A stretch of DNA of 64,000 nucleotides from CALVGQ01 sp031551965 (GTDB lineage Bacteria; Bacillota_I; Bacilli_A; Erysipelotrichales; Erysipelotrichaceae), in assembly GCA_031551965.1 (NCBI GenBank), contig JAVBMW010000028.1, positions 1 to 64,000 of the forward strand, in the 5' to 3' direction. A program made the position numbers and the translations under genes. This document shows positions 52,887-60,731 of the stretch, piece by piece (position 1 is the stretch's first letter; each line of letters starts with the position of its first letter). The notes beneath the pieces were generated by a model. It was not told the DNA's origin. It ran no database searches and saw nothing but the letters and a program-made list of their open reading frames with translations.

Positions 52887-54755
52887 ATGGAATTCAATGA
52901 GCAATTACTAGAGGTAATTAGAAAAATATATAATTCTAAAAAGTATATAAGTACTGATGAAATCTTGAAACAAACAAAAATAGATTTAATAACTTTAAAT
53001 AATGTTATCTATTTGATCAAATTGAATGCCAGTTCTTATGGCTTCAAATTATTAATGGATAAACAAAAGTGCTATAAAATCGAAGTGATCGATCAAGCTA
53101 GATTTAGATTATTGAACTTGGATATGCAGTATTTTAATAATGAAAGTAGAATCGATTTCATTATTTCAAAACTAATTAAGGAAGATGCTTTTATTCGAAT
53201 TGAAGATTTAGCAGATGAAATGTTTGTGAGTAGAGCAACGATCGATCGTTTAATGGAACCGTTGAAGAAAGAATTAGATAATTATTCGTTAAAGATTATT
53301 TCAAAACCTAAATATGGGATTTGTATTGTAGGAAATGAGAAAGATAAAAGAATATGTTATGCCCATCACATGGACCGTAATTTAAATCAAGATATTATTA
53401 TTGTAATTCAAAAAATATTATTGGATATTACTAAGTCATACAATATACAACTCTCTGATATTAATTTTACAAATCTTGTTTATCATTGCACTACAGCAAT
53501 CAAAAGAGTAATTAATCATAACTATCTTGATGAAAAAATGCCATATGAATTAGATGAAAAATATGTTAATGAAAGAGCGGCTGCAATGGAAATAGTTTCT
53601 CAATTTGAAAAGATGTTCGATATTCATTTTCCAGAAAATGAAATTGAATATATCATTATTCATCTTCTAAGTAAAAGGGAATTTTATAATCAAAATATTG
53701 TAAATCAAGACATATGGGATTGTGTTGAAGAGATCATTCTAAATATAAAAGAAAATAAAAAAATTGATTTATCCAGAGATTTTGACTTAAAAAAAATGTT
53801 GGCTCTTCATATGCAACCAATGCTTTTAAGATTAAAATATAATTTGAATAATGAAAACCAATTGGTTCAGCAAATTAAAGGAGAACTGAACAATGGTTTT
53901 GAATTAGCCCTCTGCGCAAAAGAAGTGATTATGAAAAGATATCAATTAATTCTAAATGATGAAGAAACTGGTTTTTTAGCCTTATATTTTGCGTTATCTT
54001 TAGAGAAACAGGCTGAACGAAAAGAACATAAAAAAGTAGCGGTAATTTGTGCTTCTGGAAGAGGAACGGCACAGATTATTAAATACAAATTAATGAAAAA
54101 CTATCAGTTTAAAGAAGAAGATATTTTTCTTGCTTCTATCTTTCAAATTGATGAATTGAATGAAGATCAATTTTCATGTATTTTCTCGACAATTCCAATT
54201 TTAGAAAAGACAAAGCTCCCTATAGTATTGATAGATCTAACATTGAGTGAAAATTCTAGTGTAAAAATAAGTAATTTTATTAAATATTCAGATATGATGA
54301 ATGATAATCAGAATGATATGTTTGAAGTAATTGATAATCGTCTTATCTTTTCAAATATGCATTTTCAAACTAAAGAAGAAGTATTGAAATTTATGAGTGA
54401 TAAAATCTATGAGATTTATCAATATGACTTATATGATGTGTTGATAAAAAGAGAAGAGTTAGCATCGACAGAAATCAATGGACTATTAGCATTGCCTCAT
54501 CCTTATGCCTATTTTAATGATGAACTTATAATAAGTTTTATGACATTGGATCAAGAAATAATTTGGAAAAAAACAAAAATCAAACTAATTATTTTAATGG
54601 CGGTGCCTACAAAGAATAGTGTACAAAATGATTTCTTTACAAAAATGATTACTGAAATGTGTACAGATAGCAATACTGTTGAGCAAATCACAAACTATTT
54701 GGATAGAAATACTTTGATCAACTTAATGGTTGAAAGGAGTGATTTTGATTTATGA
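52887..54755 (+). CDS. LicR-type PTS-controlled transcriptional activator (second)
   Basis: 622 residues: helix-turn-helix domains (1-150; VRRATIDR-like FVSRATIDRLMEPL), PRD1 and PRD2 (about 170-380), EIIB-like domain with C388 (VICASGRGTAQI) and EIIA-like domain with H538 (LPHPYAY). Start at ATG 52887 behind AAGGAGG; an upstream ATG at 52854 lacks a site. It overlaps the next gene by four bases. No free EIIA gene exists in this operon, so its EIIA-like domain could matter for phosphate flow as well as regulation (inference). Confidence 0.87.
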   Translation: MEFNEQLLEVIRKIYNSKKYISTDEILKQTKIDLITLNNVIYLIKLNASSYGFKLLMDKQKCYKIEVIDQARFRLLNLDMQYFNNESRIDFIISKLIKEDAFIRIEDLADEMFVSRATIDRLMEPLKKELDNYSLKIISKPKYGICIVGNEKDKRICYAHHMDRNLNQDIIIVIQKILLDITKSYNIQLSDINFTNLVYHCTTAIKRVINHNYLDEKMPYELDEKYVNERAAAMEIVSQFEKMFDIHFPENEIEYIIIHLLSKREFYNQNIVNQDIWDCVEEIILNIKENKKIDLSRDFDLKKMLALHMQPMLLRLKYNLNNENQLVQQIKGELNNGFELALCAKEVIMKRYQLILNDEETGFLALYFALSLEKQAERKEHKKVAVICASGRGTAQIIKYKLMKNYQFKEEDIFLASIFQIDELNEDQFSCIFSTIPILEKTKLPIVLIDLTLSENSSVKISNFIKYSDMMNDNQNDMFEVIDNRLIFSNMHFQTKEEVLKFMSDKIYEIYQYDLYDVLIKREELASTEINGLLALPHPYAYFNDELIISFMTLDQEIIWKKTKIKLIILMAVPTKNSVQNDFFTKMITEMCTDSNTVEQITNYLDRNTLINLMVERSDFDL

Positions 54756-55606
54756 GAATATTATTGGTTTGTGTTTCAGGATTAACAACTTCAATGCTAG
54801 CAAAAAAAATGAGAATCTATAATGAAGAAAACAATCTGAATAATATAGTTACAGCAACTAAAGTATTTGATTTTGATGCATACTTAGAATTTTCAGATGT
54901 AATTCTTGTAGCACCACAAGCAATGATGTACAGCAAAATTATCGAAGATAAGTCAAAAGAAAAAAATATTCCTGTTTTATATTTGTCGGAAGATGATTTA
55001 GTTTTCATGAAAATAGAAAATATTTTTCAAAGTCTTGATACACTCGGGAAAACTGATGTTGGTGTGATCGAGAAAGTTGAGCTATCAGTACATCTTGTAT
55101 TTGAAATTACAAAGGATGCTTTTATTAGATGCAGTTCAATACTCGTGATAGGCTTGATAGCAATAATATGTGACATAATAAAAACTACAGAGTATATTGA
55201 TGTCTTGTATAAATCAACATTTGGCATAATTGGGATAATTTATGCATTTTCAATTGGTTTTACTTATGGTGAAAAAGTCAAAAGCCAGATTTTTGTAAAT
55301 GGATTATTGACATTAACTTCAGTATTTATAATGAATCCTATCATTCATGCCTTTATAAACCCAAATTTGATTTCAATTACTTTGAATAATCAATATTTGT
55401 TTAGTTCAATTATTTTATTGATGGATTTAATACCTGTTACATTTGTATCACTTTTGACAATTTTCTTTTCAGAAAAAATAGAGAAATATATAATGATTCA
55501 TATTCCGGATACAAGTTATTCTTATTTTTATGAACCCATGATTAAGTATGGAATTGTGTTTCTGTTTTTTTCGATATTAAGATTTCTTTTTGAAATATTT
55601 CTTTAG
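54752..55606 (+). CDS. EIIB fused to a half-EIIC-like membrane domain
   Basis: 284 residues. Residues 1-100 are a lactose/cellobiose-type EIIB with C7 in LLVCVSGLTTSM and VILVAPQAMMYSK. Residues about 115-284 hold five or six hydrophobic segments whose order (ITKDAFIRCSSILVIG, TFGIIGIIYAFSIGF, IPVTFVSLLTIFFSEKIEKYIM, IHIPDTSYSYFYEPMI) recalls the N-terminal half of EIIC proteins such as the one at 55694. The half with the substrate motif (GEPVMFG) is missing. It may be a sensor or partner subunit rather than a permease. No close known architecture is recalled. Confidence 0.75.
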   Translation: MRILLVCVSGLTTSMLAKKMRIYNEENNLNNIVTATKVFDFDAYLEFSDVILVAPQAMMYSKIIEDKSKEKNIPVLYLSEDDLVFMKIENIFQSLDTLGKTDVGVIEKVELSVHLVFEITKDAFIRCSSILVIGLIAIICDIIKTTEYIDVLYKSTFGIIGIIYAFSIGFTYGEKVKSQIFVNGLLTLTSVFIMNPIIHAFINPNLISITLNNQYLFSSIILLMDLIPVTFVSLLTIFFSEKIEKYIMIHIPDTSYSYFYEPMIKYGIVFLFFSILRFLFEIFL

Positions 55607-55632
55607 CATCAATTAAAAAAATATTAAAAATG

Positions 55633-55650
55633 ATGATAATGAAACAAATT
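55633..55650 (+). repeat. Second copy of the 18-base element
   Basis: See the copy at 52775-52792; one base differs. It lies in the 87-base gap before the EIIC gene with TATAAT at 55662-55667, so EIIC-MupG-EIIB may have its own regulated promoter. Confidence 0.5.
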
Positions 55651-55693
55651 TGTATGGATCTTATAATGTCCTTAAAGAAAGGGGCATAAAAAA

Positions 55694-56992
55694 ATGAAAG
55701 AAAAAATAGCAAAACTTTTACAAAAAACTACTGAATTTACTCAAATGCGTTACATTCGTATAATTACAAATGCATTTATCAGTATCGCTGCAATCAGTAT
55801 CGCTGGATCAATATTCAGCTTACTAAAATCTCTACCGATTCAACCTTGGTTAAACTTTTTACAAGTAACTGGAATTGATAGTTTATTATCTGTGCCGATT
55901 GCAATTGCGAATGATTTGATGGCTATCTATGTATGTTTAGCTGTGTCATATCAAACCGCAAAAGAGTTTAAACAAGATCCATTCTCAGCTGCAGTAATTG
56001 CATTGGGTGCATTTATGATCCTTACACCATTTGTAGGTATGAGTTATGATGTTGATCCTGCTACGGGGAACTATATCATCAATACAATGCAAAACGTAAT
56101 TCCAATTGATAATGTGGGTGCTAGAGGAATTTTCCTTGGTATCTTATGCGGACTTTTAGCTACACGCTTGTATTGTTTCTTACTTGAAAAGAAAGTAAGT
56201 ATAAAATTACCAGACTCTGTTCCAAGCAATGTCTCTAAAATGTTTGAATCAATGGTTCCTGGGGGAGTTGTGTATTTGATATTCTTGGTTGCTCGTTATG
56301 GAGTCAGTTTAACAACTTATGGAACTTTTCAAAATTTAATTTATAAATTGTTACAAGCACCATTAGTTGCTGTAGGTGGTGGACTTGCAGGGTGTTTGAT
56401 TTACATTATTGCAGGTAAATTCTTCTGGTTTTTTGGAGTTCATGGTGGAATGGTTACTTATTCAGCAATGGCGGTTATTATAAGGACTGCAAGTGCAGCA
56501 AATCAATCTGCTTTTGCAGTAGGAGAAGCAGCACCATTTCCAGAATGGGCATTAACGATGTCCTCTTGGTGTGAATTAGGTATCTTATCCCTGGTATTGT
56601 TGATGATTTTCTTGAGTAAGTCACAACGCTATAAATCATTAGGGAAAATCGCGTTTCCGTCTGCATTATTTGGAATTGGAGAACCAGTTATGTTTGGAGC
56701 ACCATTAGTGTACAACTTTACACTATTTATTCCATATATGCTGTCAGCACCTCTTACATTTTTATTGACATATGGAGCAATGAAAATTGGTATTCTTGCA
56801 AGTCCAACAGGAGCAGCAGTAAGTGCCTTCTTACCTGATGTTATAAAGGGTGTGCTTTTAACTAAGAGTTGGTTTGCAGTAATTTGGACACTATTGATGA
56901 TTGCGTTTAACTTAGCACTTTATTATCCATTCTTTAAAGCAATCGATCGTAAAGCTTTAGAAGAAGAAAACACAAAAGAAGTATCAGAATAG
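55694..56992 (+). CDS. PTS cellobiose/lichenan-type EIIC permease
   Basis: 432-residue membrane subunit with about ten hydrophobic segments, FWFFGVHGGMVTYS in the middle and the EIIC motif GIGEPVMFGAPLVYN (about 318-332). Behind AAAGGGG. Followed by a small terminator and then MupG and EIIB genes. The substrate is probably a disaccharide recovered from cell wall, judged from the MupG neighbour (inference). Confidence 0.9.
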   Translation: MKEKIAKLLQKTTEFTQMRYIRIITNAFISIAAISIAGSIFSLLKSLPIQPWLNFLQVTGIDSLLSVPIAIANDLMAIYVCLAVSYQTAKEFKQDPFSAAVIALGAFMILTPFVGMSYDVDPATGNYIINTMQNVIPIDNVGARGIFLGILCGLLATRLYCFLLEKKVSIKLPDSVPSNVSKMFESMVPGGVVYLIFLVARYGVSLTTYGTFQNLIYKLLQAPLVAVGGGLAGCLIYIIAGKFFWFFGVHGGMVTYSAMAVIIRTASAANQSAFAVGEAAPFPEWALTMSSWCELGILSLVLLMIFLSKSQRYKSLGKIAFPSALFGIGEPVMFGAPLVYNFTLFIPYMLSAPLTFLLTYGAMKIGILASPTGAAVSAFLPDVIKGVLLTKSWFAVIWTLLMIAFNLALYYPFFKAIDRKALEEENTKEVSE

Positions 56993-57010
56993 GCCTGCAA
57001 AGGCCTTTTT
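56991..57010 (+). terminator. Small terminator between EIIC and MupG
   Basis: AGGCCT (56991-56996), loop GCAA, AGGCCT (57001-57006), then TTTT. It overlaps the EIIC stop codon. Probably leaky, lowering expression of the downstream genes. Confidence 0.6.
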
Positions 57011-57026
57011 AGAAAGGAATGCTATA

Positions 57027-58136
57027 ATGAGAAAACTTGGTATTAGTATTTACCCTAATCATATGAACAAATTGGAAATCATTAATTATGTACAAAAAGC
57101 AGGAAGATTAGGATACAAAAGAATTTTTACAGGTTATTTAAATGATGAGAAGTTATTAGAAGATATGAAAGAAATATTTTCTATAGCACATAAATATGAT
57201 ATGGAGATCTTTATGGATTGCACTCCTCAAATTTTGAATAAAATTTGTCCAAAAGGAAAAACAAATAATCCAATTTTGGAAATGATCCAAGGTCCAGATT
57301 TAAAAACATTTTATGATTTAGGAGTAGATGGAATAAGAATGGATATTCCTGAATCAATTGGAATCATGCGTTCTATGACTAGAAATCCTTATGGAATTAA
57401 AATTGAGTTTAACTCATCGACTTCAATAGAAATGATGGAAAGTATTTTCGCAGCGTGTCCAAATCGTCACCAGATGACAATGTGTCATAATTTTTATCCG
57501 AGAAGATTTTCGGGAATTCCATTTGATGATTATAAAAAAATCAATCGATTAGTTAAAAATACAAACTTAGAATCATCAACCTTTATTACTTCGCAAAATA
57601 AAAATATTGAGATTGAACAAAACACTATTCAAGAAGGAAGATGCACTTTAGAAATACATCGTTATATGTCACTTGAAACTCAATTTTCAAGTCTTATTAT
57701 TCTTGATGATGTAGACAATATTATTATTGGTAACTATCCAGCAACGGACGATGAGTTACAAAATCTTGCTTCTATGGATAAATATATTCCGACAATATTT
57801 GTGGAGTTGATTGAAGATATAACACCAATTGAAAAAGAAATACTAAATTGTCCTTATATCTCAGTTCGAAGAGAATCCAACTATAGTATAAGAACCATCA
57901 CCAGAATGTTTTTTCCTAATGCAGATATTCCGCCACATAATATTATAGATATAAAACGTGGAGATGTTTTCATTGATAATAATGCTTATATGCAATACAA
58001 AGGTGACTTGCATTTTGCACTTGAAGATATGAAAAACGATGGAAAGTGTAATGTAGTAGGACGAGTGGATGAAGGTTTAATTCCGTTTTTAGATGAAATC
58101 AAAAAGGGTTCATCATTTATAATTAAGGAAAGGTAA
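57027..58136 (+). CDS. MupG-like 6-phospho-N-acetylmuramidase (DUF871)
   Basis: 369 residues of the DUF871 family: MRKLGISIYPNHMNKLEIINYVQKAGRLGYKRIFTGYL is diagnostic, DGIRMDIPES and NFYPRRFSG follow in the barrel, and the C-terminal domain is beta-rich. MupG of Staphylococcus aureus (GH170) cleaves MurNAc-6-phosphate-GlcNAc taken up by a PTS. Here it is flanked by PTS genes, so a phosphorylated disaccharide is the likely substrate. The associated EIIC is cellobiose-type, not MurP-type, so specificity is open. Confidence 0.86.
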   Translation: MRKLGISIYPNHMNKLEIINYVQKAGRLGYKRIFTGYLNDEKLLEDMKEIFSIAHKYDMEIFMDCTPQILNKICPKGKTNNPILEMIQGPDLKTFYDLGVDGIRMDIPESIGIMRSMTRNPYGIKIEFNSSTSIEMMESIFAACPNRHQMTMCHNFYPRRFSGIPFDDYKKINRLVKNTNLESSTFITSQNKNIEIEQNTIQEGRCTLEIHRYMSLETQFSSLIILDDVDNIIIGNYPATDDELQNLASMDKYIPTIFVELIEDITPIEKEILNCPYISVRRESNYSIRTITRMFFPNADIPPHNIIDIKRGDVFIDNNAYMQYKGDLHFALEDMKNDGKCNVVGRVDEGLIPFLDEIKKGSSFIIKER

Positions 58137-58141
58137 TAAAT

Positions 58142-58444
58142 ATGAAGAAAATTGTATTATTATGTAATATGGGATTATCTACTAGCGCATTGGTTACTAA
58201 AATGAAAAATTATGCAAAAGAAAAAGGGTATGATTATGATATTGAAGCCTTTCCATTTATGGAGGCAGAAAGTGTGGGAGTTGAAGCCGATTGCATCTTA
58301 ATTGGTCCACAAATTCGATTTAACTTAGAAAAAGTTAAGAAAATGTTTCCGACAATTCCTTCAAGTGATATTGAAATGATCGCATATGGAACTCTTGATG
58401 GTGGAAAAGTTATAGAATATGCTCGTAAACTAATGAATGAATAA
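58142..58444 (+). CDS. PTS lactose/cellobiose-type EIIB
   Basis: 100-residue phosphocarrier with C8 in IVLLCNMGLSTS and CILIGPQIRFNLE. Five bases after MupG. With the EIIC at 55694 it would form the transport pair; the EIIB domain fused at 54752 is a second one. No EIIA is encoded in the operon. Confidence 0.9.
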   Translation: MKKIVLLCNMGLSTSALVTKMKNYAKEKGYDYDIEAFPFMEAESVGVEADCILIGPQIRFNLEKVKKMFPTIPSSDIEMIAYGTLDGGKVIEYARKLMNE

Positions 58445-58535
58445 TTAATTATTAACATCCATAGTAAACTTATATAACAATTGTTTCTTTAATATTGAGT
58501 TTGTTTTATAATTAAGAAAAAGTGGAGGGTTATTT

Positions 58536-58931
58536 ATGTGTATATTTTGTAAAATCGCTAATCATGAAATAGGTTCTAAAGTTGTCTATGAAAATGAAAA
58601 GGTATTAGCGATATTGGATTTATCTCAGGTAACTGTAGGTCATACATTAGTGATGCCAAAAAAACATATACGAAATATTTTAGAAGCAGATTCTGAAACG
58701 ATGAATGAAGTCATGGAGGTAACTCGTAAATTAGCTCAACAAATCGTTAAAAATACAGGTGCTGCAGGGTGTAATATTTTATCTAACTGCAATGAAGCAG
58801 CTGGTCAAAGTGTTGATCACATGCATGTTCATATAATTCCAAGATACAATGAAAATGATGGATTGGTTATTCAGTTCAATGAGGGACAAAAGCCTGATTT
58901 GGGTGAAGTTTTAACGACAATAAGTAAATAG
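58536..58931 (+). CDS. HIT-family nucleotide hydrolase
   Basis: 131 residues with the histidine triad HMHVHIIPR near residue 100 and the N-terminal CIFCKIANHEIGSKVVYENE of the HinT/Hit branch. Hydrolyses adenosine phosphoramidates or related nucleotides. Behind GGAGGG; ends at a clear terminator. Housekeeping gene. Confidence 0.93.
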   Translation: MCIFCKIANHEIGSKVVYENEKVLAILDLSQVTVGHTLVMPKKHIRNILEADSETMNEVMEVTRKLAQQIVKNTGAAGCNILSNCNEAAGQSVDHMHVHIIPRYNENDGLVIQFNEGQKPDLGEVLTTISK

Positions 58932-58943
58932 TAAGATTAACTG

Positions 58944-58970
58944 AAAAGATAGTTCATTCTATCTTTTTTG
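58944..58970 (+). terminator. Terminator after HIT gene
   Basis: AAAAGATAG (58944-58952) pairs with CTATCTTTT (58959-58967), followed by TTTG. Confidence 0.8.
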
Positions 58971-59017
58971 TTGTGTATCCATTATAATAGTTTTTGTGTG
59001 AATTGAGGAAAATGAAA

Positions 59018-59854
59018 ATGAAAAAACAATTTATATTTATTGATATCGATGGAACACTTATCGATGTAGACTTAGGTTATGTTATGCCAAGTACGCTGGA
59101 TGCTTTAAAAAAAGCACGTGAAAACGGACATGAACTTATTTTATGTACAGGTCGTCCTTATGCTGAGTTAGATGATGTTATGCGTAATTTGGATGTGAGT
59201 GGCATGATTCTTTGTTGCGGAGCTCATATCGTCATGAACCATGAAACAGTTTATCGTCCAAACTGGAATAAAATTGAACTAAAAAGAATTGTTTCTTTTA
59301 TGATTGATAACGAACTTGACTTTAATCTTGAGGGAGAATGGCGAAATTATATGACTCCAACGGCTTTTCAAATGTTTAGTGATGTTATATTTAAAAAAGA
59401 AGAAGAAAAAAATCGCGAAACAGTTATGAGAAAAAGTGGTTTTAATCTATATAGTGAAATGCCAGAAGGAGATTTGAATCAAATTCTTAAAGTATCTATT
59501 TTTGGCAAAAACATTGATGCGATTCGTGAACTGTTGAATAGCTTACCTGATAATTTAGTTGGTTTGATCCATGATCATCAACTTGAAGGCTTGTATAATG
59601 CGGAAATCATGTTTAAAGGATGCAATAAGTCAAGTGGTATTGAATATATATTAAATTACTACAATCATCCAGTTAGTCAAACCATGTCCATTGGAGATAG
59701 TTTAAATGATTTGGATATGTTGGAGAATACCGCTATCGGTATTTGTATGGGAAATGGTAGTGAAAAGTTAAAAGAAAAGGCAGATTTCATCACCAAAGAT
59801 ATTCGTGAAGATGGATTCGCCTATGCTTTTAAACATTTTGGTATAATTGATTAA
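59018..59854 (+). CDS. HAD-family phosphatase, Cof type
   Basis: 278 residues. The motif FIDIDGTLI supplies the nucleophile Asp and acid Asp, LCTGRPY is motif II, and GDSLNDLDMLE with MGNGSEKLKEKAD is the Cof-type motif III/IV end. Dephosphorylates sugar phosphates or similar small molecules. Start taken at ATG 59018 behind TTGAGGAA; ATG 59012 is closer than ideal. Convergent with the next gene. Confidence 0.9.
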   Translation: MKKQFIFIDIDGTLIDVDLGYVMPSTLDALKKARENGHELILCTGRPYAELDDVMRNLDVSGMILCCGAHIVMNHETVYRPNWNKIELKRIVSFMIDNELDFNLEGEWRNYMTPTAFQMFSDVIFKKEEEKNRETVMRKSGFNLYSEMPEGDLNQILKVSIFGKNIDAIRELLNSLPDNLVGLIHDHQLEGLYNAEIMFKGCNKSSGIEYILNYYNHPVSQTMSIGDSLNDLDMLENTAIGICMGNGSEKLKEKADFITKDIREDGFAYAFKHFGIID

Positions 59855-59856
59855 GT

Positions 59857-60492
59857 TTATATGTTTTTATCGCAAAGATCATCAGCCATACGTATGAAGA
59901 AGCTAGATTTGCCTGTTGAGTAATATCTAATAACCATGATAGTTAAGATGAGCCCAGCTATAAAGGCACAAATCATATCAGTTAAACTATCATGCACACC
60001 TGTTGTGTAATGGTTGATACAGTCATTGTTGAAGACAACTAACATAAAATATTCAAAGAATTCCCACAAAGCGGCAATGCTGATGTTGACCGCATTGATA
60101 AAGAGTAAGTATAAGGGTTGAAATTTTTTATCAACTCTTTTTTTCTTGATAAGAGTATGAAAAAGCAAGATTCCAAAGATCGTTCCAAGTAGCCCACTAG
60201 TAAAATGCAATACTTTATCAAAATAAGGAATAGAATATCCACCAAATCCACTTCCAATTAGAGATGCAAAATAAACGAAAATGATATTGGCAAGCTTTGA
60301 TTCAACGTTCATTTGCCAATGCAAAATTTTGAATACAAGCGGAACAAGAAATGGTGTGATCATTGCGACAAAACACATGCTGATTCGATTCATATTACCA
60401 GCATTAAAATTAATAAATAATCCTGCAACACAGGTAAGGATATAAATTAAAACTGCAATTTTATAGAAAATATTTAATTTTGTTTTTTTCAT
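59857..60492 (-). CDS. DUF2238-like integral membrane protein
   Basis: 211 residues with about six hydrophobic segments. Polar motifs inside the membrane region, FDKVLHFTSGLLG, AALWEFFEYF and GVHDSLTDMICAFIAGL, resemble the YjdF/DUF2238 family of unknown function. Behind GGAGG. Convergent with the HAD gene with only two bases between the stop codons. Confidence 0.75.
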   Translation of the reverse strand: MKKTKLNIFYKIAVLIYILTCVAGLFINFNAGNMNRISMCFVAMITPFLVPLVFKILHWQMNVESKLANIIFVYFASLIGSGFGGYSIPYFDKVLHFTSGLLGTIFGILLFHTLIKKKRVDKKFQPLYLLFINAVNISIAALWEFFEYFMLVVFNNDCINHYTTGVHDSLTDMICAFIAGLILTIMVIRYYSTGKSSFFIRMADDLCDKNI

Positions 60493-60691
60493 AGAGTTCC
60501 TCCGTTAATGACATTATAAAAGCTATATTTAATAGTAAAAATAGACAAAATAGTAAAAATGTCCTAATTTTTGACAATTTCACATATTTGTCTGACAACA
60601 TTTAGTTTATGTTGAATTATAATGTTTTATGTTGATTTGAATAAATAACAACACAAGATTCATAGTATATGAGTGTATTAGTGAACTAATA

Positions 60692-60700
60692 TGATATAAT
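60692..60700 (+). promoter_or_regulatory. Extended -10 promoter of the ABC-FtsX gene
   Basis: TGATATAAT is an extended -10 element 31 bases before the start codon at 60732. No good -35 box is needed for this promoter type and none is seen. Confidence 0.5.
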
Positions 60701-60731
60701 CTACTATGTTAAAAAGAAAGAGCGTGACTGT

